64,000 bases of DNA from positions 25,956-89,955 of the forward strand of contig CAADVD010000043.1 of assembly GCA_900752435.1 (NCBI GenBank), given 5' to 3'. The first letter of the stretch is position 1, and the number at the start of each line of letters is the position of its first letter. The DNA is from Oscillospiraceae bacterium. Its GTDB lineage: Bacteria; Bacillota; Clostridia; Oscillospirales; Ruminococcaceae. A model generated the notes under the pieces. That model ran no database searches. It worked only from the letters and a program-made list of their open reading frames with translations, and was not told where the DNA came from. This document shows positions 18,046 to 25,057 of this stretch, one piece after another. The translations under genes and the position numbers were made by a program.

Positions 18046-18720
18046 ATGGCATCCATCCTGCTCCTAGAAGACGACAAAGCCCTGCACAAAGGCATCAAGC
18101 TTGCCCTTGAAAAAGACGGCCACATCATCCATTCTGCATACAGCTTTTTTGAGGGCGTGGAAACCTACATGAAGCAGGACATCGACTTGTTCCTGCTCGA
18201 TGTCAATCTTCCCGACGGCGACGGCCGCGCCTTCTGTCAAAAAATCCGCGAAACCTCCGCCAAACCCATCATCTTTCTCACCGCCAACGATACGGAACAA
18301 GACGTCATTGACGGCTTTCAGATGGGCTGTGACGACTATCTCGCTAAGCCCTTTTCGGTCGAAATTCTGCGCCAGCGTGTGCTGGCCGTTCTTCGCCGTG
18401 CAGGGAATACCGATTTGCGCCTGTTTCGTTACGGCGATTTGGAGGTCAATTTCAATAAAATGTCCGTGCGTAAAAACGATGCGGACATCAAATTGACCGC
18501 CACGGAATACAAGTTCCTCGAACTTTTAATTCAGAACAAAGGCCGTGTGCTCACCCGTACGATGCTGCTCGAACAAATCTGGGACGCCAACGGCAGCTTT
18601 GTGGACGAAAATACCCTCAGCGTGCACGTCCGCCGTTTGCGGCAAAAGCTGGAAGACGACCCGAAAAATCCGCGCTACATCGTAACCGTGTTCGGCATTG
18701 GCTACACCTTTGGAGAATGA
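18046..18720 (+). CDS. OmpR/PhoB-family response regulator
   Basis: 224 residues: an N-terminal receiver with the acidic pocket (EDD), phosphoacceptor Asp in LFLLDVNLPDGDG, Thr in FLTAND and Lys in YLAKPF; then a winged-helix DNA-binding domain (LTATEYKFLELL, LSVHVRRLRQKLE, YIVTVFGIGYTF). Its stop overlaps the ATG of the kinase gene by 4 bp. It probably controls the upstream ABC transporter through the GTAAGAAC repeats at 14.5 kb. Confidence 0.95.
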   Translation: MASILLLEDDKALHKGIKLALEKDGHIIHSAYSFFEGVETYMKQDIDLFLLDVNLPDGDGRAFCQKIRETSAKPIIFLTANDTEQDVIDGFQMGCDDYLAKPFSVEILRQRVLAVLRRAGNTDLRLFRYGDLEVNFNKMSVRKNDADIKLTATEYKFLELLIQNKGRVLTRTMLLEQIWDANGSFVDENTLSVHVRRLRQKLEDDPKNPRYIVTVFGIGYTFGE

Positions 18721-19745
18721 CGATGAAGCGATACACCAAAATTCACCATACTCTATTTGCCGCAGCCATCGTGCTTGCCCTTGCTCTGCCTGTCGGGGTG
18801 TGGCTGTTGACCCGACAATTTTCCGTTGCGACTCTATTTACCGGAATCGGGAGTCTGCTGTTGCTTTTGCTGTTTGTTTTGGCTGACCAGAACAACGACG
18901 TTTACCTCAGCCGAACCATCATTCAGCTTTCCGAACTCATTGCCAGCATTACGGAACTGCGCGAACAGGACATTTTCCCCGACACCGAGGACACGCTGCT
19001 GTCCAAACTGCAAGGACAGGTCGTGAAGCTGACCAACATCCTGCAAGCCCAAAACCGAACGGCGGCACAGGAAAAGGAAGAAATCCAGTCGCTGATTTCG
19101 GACATTTCCCACCAGATTAAAACGCCCGTTGCAGCGCTCAAAATGTACGGAGAACTGTTGCAGGAGCATGATTTGTCCCAAACCCAGCAGGCCGAATATT
19201 TGAGCGCCATGGAAACCGCCCTCAACAAGCTGACCTTTTTAACCGACAGTTTAATCAAAATGTCCCGTTTGGAGAGCGGCGTGATTCAGCTTCGCCCAAC
19301 GCAAGCCTGCTTGAACGAAACCGTACTGGCCGCTGTGATGCAGGCCTACCATCCGGCCAAGAACAAGCACATCGACATTTCCTTTGAAGAAAAAAACGGG
19401 CGGGTATCGCTGTTACACGATACCCGCTGGACAACGGAAGCCATCTTCAATTTATTGGATAACGCCGTCAAATATACCCCAACCGGCGGCCGCATTGCCA
19501 TCACTTTGCAAACCTATGAAATCTTTGCACGATTGGACATACAGGACAACGGCATCGGCATTCCCGAAAACGAACAGTCAAAAATCTGGAAGCGCTTTTA
19601 CCGCGGACGCAACGTCGGCGAGGAAGAGGGCGTCGGCATCGGCCTGTACCTGTGCCGCAAAATCATACAGGATCAAGGCGGTCAAGTGCGTGTTTGTTCC
19701 CATGCACAGGGAAGCACGTTCTCCCTTTTTTTACCGCTGAACTAA
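18717..19745 (+). CDS. sensor histidine kinase, intramembrane-sensing type
   Basis: 342 residues. Two transmembrane helices (about 13-32 and 37-60) are separated by only a few residues, so there is almost no extracellular sensor. This is typical of kinases that read the state of a partner ABC transporter. The H-box DISHQIKTPVAALK, N-box NLLDNAVKYTPTGG and G-boxes DNGIGIPEN and GVGIGLYLCRKI are intact. Overlaps the response regulator gene by 4 bp. Confidence 0.95.
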   Translation: MTMKRYTKIHHTLFAAAIVLALALPVGVWLLTRQFSVATLFTGIGSLLLLLLFVLADQNNDVYLSRTIIQLSELIASITELREQDIFPDTEDTLLSKLQGQVVKLTNILQAQNRTAAQEKEEIQSLISDISHQIKTPVAALKMYGELLQEHDLSQTQQAEYLSAMETALNKLTFLTDSLIKMSRLESGVIQLRPTQACLNETVLAAVMQAYHPAKNKHIDISFEEKNGRVSLLHDTRWTTEAIFNLLDNAVKYTPTGGRIAITLQTYEIFARLDIQDNGIGIPENEQSKIWKRFYRGRNVGEEEGVGIGLYLCRKIIQDQGGQVRVCSHAQGSTFSLFLPLN

Positions 19746-19758
19746 CCGGTGTACCTTC

Positions 19759-20220
19759 TTACTTTGACTCGTATTTGGCGCGGAAAAAGGCGCTCACACT
19801 GCTCAATGCCCGTACAAATACCGTGGCTTCTTCCTCGGTCAGCGTTTGCAGAATGTCGTCCACCATTTCGCGGTGAAACGCCTCGTGCGCCCGATTCGCG
19901 ATCCGTCCCAGCTCGGTGGCAAAAATGCGGACGACGCGTTTGTCGCGGTCATCGCGCTGGCGATAAAGATAACCTTTTTTCTCTAAAATATTGACGGATG
20001 TTGTCAGCGTACCCGCTGTAATGCGCAACTGTTTGGCGATGGAAGCGGAGCGGTTGTCTTCGGAGTGATCCTCTGCGTTGCACACCGCTTCAATGACATG
20101 CAGTTCCCGCGAAGACAGATTGGGAAAACCCGCTTGCGCAATGTACAAATCTTCTGTTTTCAGAATTTCATTGAAAATTTCGACCAAAAAGTGATTGAGA
20201 ATGGATTCATGAGCTTGCAT
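19759..20220 (-). CDS. MarR family transcriptional regulator
   Basis: 153 residues with a central winged helix (AKQLRITAGTLTTSVNILEKKGYLYRQRDDRDKR, recognition helix and wing). It resembles regulators of lipid or fatty-acid genes such as FabT by general pattern only. The gene is divergent from the SCP2/condensation-domain genes. The gap holds an array of TTTGA/TCAAA half-sites on their side and TTTAAATTTAAA on its own side, so it is the likely local regulator. Convergent with the histidine kinase, 13 bp away. Confidence 0.9.
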   Translation of the reverse strand: MQAHESILNHFLVEIFNEILKTEDLYIAQAGFPNLSSRELHVIEAVCNAEDHSEDNRSASIAKQLRITAGTLTTSVNILEKKGYLYRQRDDRDKRVVRIFATELGRIANRAHEAFHREMVDDILQTLTEEEATVFVRALSSVSAFFRAKYESK

Positions 20221-20353
20221 ACAGTCTCCTGTTCTCTCAAAAATTTAAATTTAAAGACGAATAATCTCCTGTTTTGTATTCAAAGCAGTTTTATTATATT
20301 AAAAATAGCCAGATGTGTCAACGCGATTTTACAAAAAATAGGCAAAAGCATGC

Positions 20354-20382
20354 TTGTAAATGCGCGGGGCATGTGGTATAAT
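20354..20382 (+). promoter_or_regulatory. promoter of the SCP2 / condensation-domain operon
   Basis: TTGTAA 20354-20359, a 17-nt spacer, TATAAT 20377-20382. The operator array begins about 18 nt after the -10. Confidence 0.75.
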
Positions 20383-20399
20383 TCACTCATAGCAAATAC

Positions 20400-20436
20400 T
20401 TTGATATTCAAAATGTTTGAAGTTCAAAATATTTGA
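20400..20436 (+). promoter_or_regulatory. operator array of alternating TTTGA / TCAAA half-sites
   Basis: Five half-sites at 20400, 20408, 20416, 20424 and 20432, alternately TTTGA and TCAAA, each separated by 3 nt, giving an exact 8-bp period. Every neighbouring pair forms a perfect palindrome. Lies between promoter and gene, so a bound MarR protein would block transcription. Confidence 0.75.
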
Positions 20437-20463
20437 AGTACAAACAATACAGGAGGAGTAGCG

Positions 20464-20787
20464 ATGACTTTTATGGAAGTATTCACCGAGCTGAAAGACA
20501 AATTCATGCAGGCGGATGTGAAGGATGTGCCGGGTCATTTGGCAATGCAGGTCAATTTGCGCGGCGAGGGGGAAGGCGCATTTTATGCGGAATTAAATGA
20601 TGGGGTTTTGACCGTGGAGCCGTATGAATACTACGACCGCGATGTCATTTTTGAAGTGGATTCCGAGGTATTCCGAAAAATCGTGGATGGAGCGCTCGAC
20701 CCGGTAAAAGCCTATTTAACCGGCAAGCTGAAAATTACCGGCGATTTGGACAAAGCGCTGACCATTCAGAAGTTGATTCGCAAGTAG
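20464..20787 (+). CDS. SCP2 sterol-binding-domain-like protein
   Basis: A 107-residue cytosolic protein with the SCP2/alkyl-sulfatase C-terminal-like fold pattern, especially the ending VDGALDPVKAYLTGKLKITGDLDKALTIQKL. Such domains bind hydrophobic acyl or lipid ligands; the ligand here is unknown. AGGAGGAG lies 4-5 nt before the ATG. It is the first gene of a two-gene operon with the condensation-domain protein and stands behind the MarR operator array. Confidence 0.82.
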   Translation: MTFMEVFTELKDKFMQADVKDVPGHLAMQVNLRGEGEGAFYAELNDGVLTVEPYEYYDRDVIFEVDSEVFRKIVDGALDPVKAYLTGKLKITGDLDKALTIQKLIRK

Positions 20788-20833
20788 TTACGGCATTCTG
20801 CCAACCGAACAGGCAGAGAAAGGAACATGCACG

Positions 20834-22228
20834 ATGAACGAACAAAATCCAACTCTTTATCCGTTGACAGCGGCGCAGAAGCTGCATTTTTACAGCTTAA
20901 AATATTGTCCCTATAAGCAGCTTTTAAACATCGGTACCAGTTTGACCATTTTGGAGGATGTGGATTTTTCCATTCTCAAAGAATCCATTTATGAAGCCTA
21001 TGCGCGCAGCGAAGCGATGCGCATTCGCTTTCGCTATGGAGAAGACGGCGAGTTATACCAATACGTCGCGGAAAAGGAGACGCGCGACATTGAGTTTTTT
21101 GAATTTTCACACTGGCAGCTCTGTCATGCTGAAGCGGAAATGAACCGCTGGACGCGCGTGCCGTTTGAGCGCTGTGATTCGCCGATGAACCGCGTGGTGA
21201 TGATTTCCATGCCGGGCGGATACAAGGGCATCTATCTGCTGGTGGATCACATGACCATGGATTCCAGCGCCATCATCGTGTTCATGGTGGATGTGATTCA
21301 GCTTTACTGCCAAAGAAAATATGGCATGGATGCGCCGAAGCCATTGACTTCTTACATCGAGCAAATAAAAAAAGATCTGGAATACGAAGCTGGTTCACCA
21401 GCCAAAAAGCGGGATGAAGCCTTTTGGAAGAAATTTCTGGAACAGCCGGAACCAATCTTTTGCGATATATCCGGTCCGAAACAATTGGAGTTGGAACGGG
21501 AGCGGACGGGCAATCCGAACACGCGCGCGGCACGGGTGACCTCCGATGATGTGTTGGCCAGACACGAGGTTTTCCATTTGGAACGCCATCCGGCGGACGT
21601 TTTGATGAATTTCTGCCGGGACAATCGAGTTCCCATGGTGGCGTTGATTTTGTTGGCGCTGCGCACGCAGATTTCGCGCATGAACGGCGGTGAGGAGGAT
21701 GTGTCCATCATGCTGCCGATTGCCCGCCGCGGCAACAAGTCCGAAAAGAAATCGGGCGGTACGCGCGTACACTTTTTCCCATGCCGCACCATCATCGGCC
21801 GAGAGACGACGTTCCGTGAGGCGCTGAGCATCATTCAGAAAAATCAAATGTCGCTGTACCGTCATGCCAACTACGATCCGGTGGCCTTTTTGGCTCAGCG
21901 AAGGGAGCGCTTTCACAATGAGCCGGGGCAATCCTATGAGTGCATGAGCTTGACTTATCAGCCGCTGAGCATGACAGCCGCGCCGGAGGAGCTGTCCCAC
22001 ATCGGATATCAGTCGCATTGGTATCCCAATGGTGTTGCCGCCAATGCGCTGTATTTGACCGTGATGCACCAAGGGCTGGATGAAGGGATGGACTTCTACT
22101 TTGAGTATCAGACCGGCCGTGTGACAGAAGGCGAGCTGGAAAAGCTGTACTACTATGTTTGCCGGATTATGTTCCAGGGGGTAAAGGATCCGGAGCAGAC
22201 CATGGGAGAAATTATGGATTTGGTGTAG
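20834..22228 (+). CDS. free-standing condensation-domain protein (NRPS C-domain/acyltransferase superfamily)
   Basis: 464 residues of the chloramphenicol-acetyltransferase/condensation superfamily. The catalytic H-x3-D motif is seen in LLVDHMTMDSS near residue 143, and a second-lobe motif region around FREALSIIQKNQ. There is no adenylation or carrier domain in it or nearby, so it is not an ordinary NRPS module. It could acylate a small molecule or lipid, for example in the style of PapA or WS/DGAT-like enzymes. It follows the SCP2-like gene by 46 bp, which hints at a lipid-linked pathway. Function not assigned. Confidence 0.75.
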   Translation: MNEQNPTLYPLTAAQKLHFYSLKYCPYKQLLNIGTSLTILEDVDFSILKESIYEAYARSEAMRIRFRYGEDGELYQYVAEKETRDIEFFEFSHWQLCHAEAEMNRWTRVPFERCDSPMNRVVMISMPGGYKGIYLLVDHMTMDSSAIIVFMVDVIQLYCQRKYGMDAPKPLTSYIEQIKKDLEYEAGSPAKKRDEAFWKKFLEQPEPIFCDISGPKQLELERERTGNPNTRAARVTSDDVLARHEVFHLERHPADVLMNFCRDNRVPMVALILLALRTQISRMNGGEEDVSIMLPIARRGNKSEKKSGGTRVHFFPCRTIIGRETTFREALSIIQKNQMSLYRHANYDPVAFLAQRRERFHNEPGQSYECMSLTYQPLSMTAAPEELSHIGYQSHWYPNGVAANALYLTVMHQGLDEGMDFYFEYQTGRVTEGELEKLYYYVCRIMFQGVKDPEQTMGEIMDLV

Positions 22229-22256
22229 TGCATGATTCTATAAAAAGGAAATAATG

Positions 22257-22304
22257 AAATCGCTTCGGGCAGTTTAGTCAACTGCTTCGAAGCGATTTTT
22301 GTTG
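22257..22304 (+). terminator. intrinsic terminator of the condensation-domain operon
   Basis: AAATCGCTTCG pairs with CGAAGCGATTT, with an inner GCAGT/ACTGC stem, followed by TTTTT. Confidence 0.9.
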
Positions 22305-22377
22305 TCCGAACGTTGAATCAAGAGGAATGCATTGGGACTTTCTGCATAGAATAAAACAGAATAGGAGGGAAATCGGA

Positions 22378-22902
22378 ATGAAAAACTTGAGCCGATGGAG
22401 CATTGCTGGAGCGGTTTTTACTCTGCTTATTGGAACGCTGCTTCATTTCGTTTATGATTGGTTCGGCGGAACAATTTGGGCGGTGCTTGGAGCGGTCAAC
22501 GAAAGCACATGGGAGCATTTGAAGCTTGTCTTTTGGCCAATCGTCTTGTTTGCCGTTGTGGAATGGTTGGCTTATGGCCGGAATACGCCTGGATTTTGGC
22601 CGGCTAAGGCATGGTCGGTGTTGATTGCCATGGCAGCCATTGTGGTGCTGTTTTATACGTATACGGGCATCTTGGGGTACAATTTGATGGCCGTTGACAT
22701 TGCCACCTTTGTGATTGGCACCATTTTGGCCTATTGCTTTGCCTGTCGGCGTTTGAATCAAAAGAAAGGCAGTTCGGCTTTTGCGATGGTGATGGCTGTG
22801 CTGCTGCTGTTGGTGTTGGCGGTTGGTTTTGCGGTGTTTACGTATGCGCCGCCGCATCTTGGGCTGTTCCTTGACCCTGTGAGCGGTTCGTATGGGATTT
22901 GA
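22378..22902 (+). CDS. DUF6512-type integral membrane protein
   Basis: A 174-residue protein with about five hydrophobic segments, conserved-looking AVNESTWEHLKLVFWP near the N terminus and FTYAPPHLGLFLDP at the end. Its function is unknown. The frame opens at 22327, but the ATG at 22378 has TAGGAGGG 8 nt upstream, so I start there. Appears monocistronic. Confidence 0.8.
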   Translation: MKNLSRWSIAGAVFTLLIGTLLHFVYDWFGGTIWAVLGAVNESTWEHLKLVFWPIVLFAVVEWLAYGRNTPGFWPAKAWSVLIAMAAIVVLFYTYTGILGYNLMAVDIATFVIGTILAYCFACRRLNQKKGSSAFAMVMAVLLLLVLAVGFAVFTYAPPHLGLFLDPVSGSYGI

Positions 22903-22917
22903 CAAAATTTTTCATGC

Positions 22918-22946
22918 TTGTCCTCAGCGAATGCTTGTGATAAAAT
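22918..22946 (+). promoter_or_regulatory. promoter of the MBL-fold hydrolase gene
   Basis: TTGTCC 22918-22923, a 17-nt spacer, TAAAAT 22941-22946. Confidence 0.55.
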
Positions 22947-22969
22947 GAGGGCAAGGAGGCGTTGGGGAC

Positions 22970-23683
22970 ATGCAGGTTACTTATTTGGAGCACAGTGGCT
23001 TTGCCGTGCGGACGGAAAAGCATTTGCTGATTTTTGATTATTACCGCGACAAGCCCAAAGGGGCTGGACTGAGTAAAGGCGTAATCGATCCGGCGGAAAT
23101 TAAGGATTTGGATGTGGTGGTGTTTGCGTCGCACAGCCACGGCGACCACTTCAATCCCTGCATCTTTACTTGGCGGAAAGAGGTGGAGCGCATTCGCTAT
23201 GTGTTGGCCGATGAGATTCAGACGGCGGAGGATGCGTTTTTCATTGGCGGCGGACAAACACTGGATTTGGGGGATTTGCAGGTGCGCGCACTGGAATCCA
23301 CCGACCTTGGTGTGGCCTTTGTGGTGCAGGTGGACGGACACACCGTTTATCATGCCGGTGATCTCCATTGGTGGCACTGGGAAGGAGAGGACGAGCAGGA
23401 AAACCGCGAGATGGGCAGGCGGTATCGGGAGCAAATCGATTTGCTGAAAGGGGAATCGATTGATTTGGCGTTTGTGCCGGTGGATTTGCGGCTGGAGGAG
23501 CAGTTTTTGTGGGGACTGGATTACTTTATGAAAACGGTCGGCGCGGCACATGTGGTACCGATGCACTTTTGGCGACGGTTTGAGGTGTTTGAAAAAATTG
23601 CTTCCCAAAGACCGGAATATGCGGAGTACATTTGTGAGTTCCATCGGCGCGGAGAGCAGTGGACGGTATCGGAACGTGGGTGA
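22970..23683 (+). CDS. MBL-fold metal-dependent hydrolase
   Basis: A 237-residue metallo-beta-lactamase-fold protein. The metal motif SHSHGDHFNP lies near residue 55, with further His/Asp ligands in HAGDLHWWHWEGE and VPMHFW. It resembles the UlaG-like group of phosphodiesterase/lactonase-type hydrolases; the substrate is unknown. GGAGG precedes the ATG. A consensus promoter for the next gene follows directly. Confidence 0.85.
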   Translation: MQVTYLEHSGFAVRTEKHLLIFDYYRDKPKGAGLSKGVIDPAEIKDLDVVVFASHSHGDHFNPCIFTWRKEVERIRYVLADEIQTAEDAFFIGGGQTLDLGDLQVRALESTDLGVAFVVQVDGHTVYHAGDLHWWHWEGEDEQENREMGRRYREQIDLLKGESIDLAFVPVDLRLEEQFLWGLDYFMKTVGAAHVVPMHFWRRFEVFEKIASQRPEYAEYICEFHRRGEQWTVSERG

Positions 23684-23713
23684 ACCGGTATAACATGTAT
23701 TGGTGATACCGAC

Positions 23714-23742
23714 TTGACAAAAGAAGAATCCATGCGTATAAT
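23714..23742 (+). promoter_or_regulatory. consensus promoter of the ZIP transporter gene
   Basis: TTGACA 23714-23719, a 17-nt spacer, TATAAT 23737-23742: a perfect vegetative promoter. Its -10 lies inside the 48-bp palindrome. Confidence 0.88.
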
Positions 23743-23780
23743 GAGCTAGTTAGCATATGCTAACTAGCTCATTATACGCA
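23733..23780. promoter_or_regulatory. 48-bp perfect palindrome with metalloregulator-like box
   Basis: 24-bp arms with no loop, centred on ATAT at 23755-23758. The centre reads TTAGC-ATAT-GCTAA (23750-23763). It covers the -10, start site and early leader of the ZIP gene. The core has the same TTAGC-N4-GCTAA form as boxes before feoA. Confidence 0.85.
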
Positions 23781-23859
23781 CAAGTGCGTGCATGTTTGGA
23801 TACCACGAATGGGAATCGTGCAACGCACGGCACGCGTTTCAGGAACGGAGGAAATGCAA

Positions 23860-24651
23860 ATGGAAATGGTATTATGGGCGGCCGGAGGAACCGGCTTTAC
23901 CTTTTTGATGACCACGCTGGGCGCGGCGATGGTGCTGTTTTTTCGCAAAGGCGCTTCCGCTTTGGCACAACGGATTTTTCTGGGATTTGCGGCAGGGGTG
24001 ATGATTGCCGCATCCGTGTGGTCTTTGCTCATTCCAGCCATTGAGGAGGCGGAAGCACAGGGAAAAATCGGATGGATTCCGGCGGCAGGGGGCTTTGTGC
24101 TGGGCGCTGTGTTTTTGATGGCGCTGGATTTTATCCTGCCGCATCTGCATCCCGGTTCGGAGAAGCCGGAGGGGATTTCGTCTTCTATGAAACGAAGCAC
24201 ATTGTTGGTATTCGCCGTGACCCTGCACAACATTCCGGAAGGGATGGCGGTTGGATTGGCGTTTGCGCTGGCCGCACAGCACAGCGGAGAAGCCGGAGCT
24301 TTGTCAGCGGCATTTGCGTTGGCGCTTGGGATTGGCATTCAAAATTTTCCGGAAGGTGCGGCGGTTGCTTTGCCGATTCGGCAGGAGGGTGTGAGCCGGG
24401 GAAAAGCGTTTTTGTACGGCAGTCTTTCCGGTGCGGTTGAGCCGGTTTTTGGCATTTTAACCGTGCTGGCGGCCGGCGTTTTGCAGCCGTTCATGCCGTG
24501 GCTGTTGTCCTTTGCGGCAGGCGCGATGATTTATGTAGTCGTGGAGGAATTGATTCCGGAAGCTCATCTGGGCGAACACTCAAATGTTGGTACGCTGGGA
24601 GTCATGGGCGGTTTTCTTGTGATGATGGTGCTGGATGTGGCGCTGGGATAA
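23860..24651 (+). CDS. ZIP family metal transporter
   Basis: A 263-residue carrier of the ZupT/GufA type, expected to bring zinc, iron or manganese into the cell. About eight helices; the two metal-site helices are TLHNIPEGMAVGLAFA and GIQNFPEGAAVALP. The open frame extends to 23788, but ATG 23860 has GGAGG 8 nt upstream. The palindromic operator over its promoter, which resembles boxes before the iron-uptake feo genes, suggests metal-dependent repression. Confidence 0.9.
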   Translation: MEMVLWAAGGTGFTFLMTTLGAAMVLFFRKGASALAQRIFLGFAAGVMIAASVWSLLIPAIEEAEAQGKIGWIPAAGGFVLGAVFLMALDFILPHLHPGSEKPEGISSSMKRSTLLVFAVTLHNIPEGMAVGLAFALAAQHSGEAGALSAAFALALGIGIQNFPEGAAVALPIRQEGVSRGKAFLYGSLSGAVEPVFGILTVLAAGVLQPFMPWLLSFAAGAMIYVVVEELIPEAHLGEHSNVGTLGVMGGFLVMMVLDVALG

Positions 24652-24705
24652 TAGCTTGGTATAAAAGGCATTCCTTTGTTTATGATAAGAACGGAGGGAT
24701 GCCTT

Positions 24706-24885
24706 TTGTCACGACCAAACAATTTGAGAGAGCTGCTTCAGCGAAGCAGCAGCACGCGCACCTATTTTGTTTCCTTGCCGGTGGAGATGCAAATTCGGCT
24801 GCATGAGCAGGGGGAGCACATTCGCTCGGCCGAGCAGCTGCACCGGACGGCTGAAATCTGGCAGGAACAATCCAGACTTTCTTAA
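24706..24885 (+). CDS. small protein of unknown function
   Basis: 59 residues from a TTG start with GGAGGG about 8 nt upstream; a longer frame from 24676 lacks a site. The sequence is hydrophilic: LRELLQRSSSTRTYFVSLP at the N terminus, then a helix-like region rich in Gln, Glu and Arg. The pattern of a tyrosine/phenylalanine before SLP and an amphipathic end resembles small conserved clostridial proteins I have seen without function. It could also be chance. Confidence 0.5.
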   Translation: MSRPNNLRELLQRSSSTRTYFVSLPVEMQIRLHEQGEHIRSAEQLHRTAEIWQEQSRLS

Positions 24886-25057
24886 CGGAAAATCAAGTTG
24901 CACAAATCGGGAACGTTTTCGTTTGTACAAGCCGTAGATTTTGAAGTGTTTGCGGAAATTTCATGAAAAGATGCTTTCGGTCGGAAAGGCTTTGTGCTAT
25001 ACTGTTGTTCGTTCAGCAAGCGGTGTGTGCCGCTTCCATGATAGAAAGGATGAGCAT

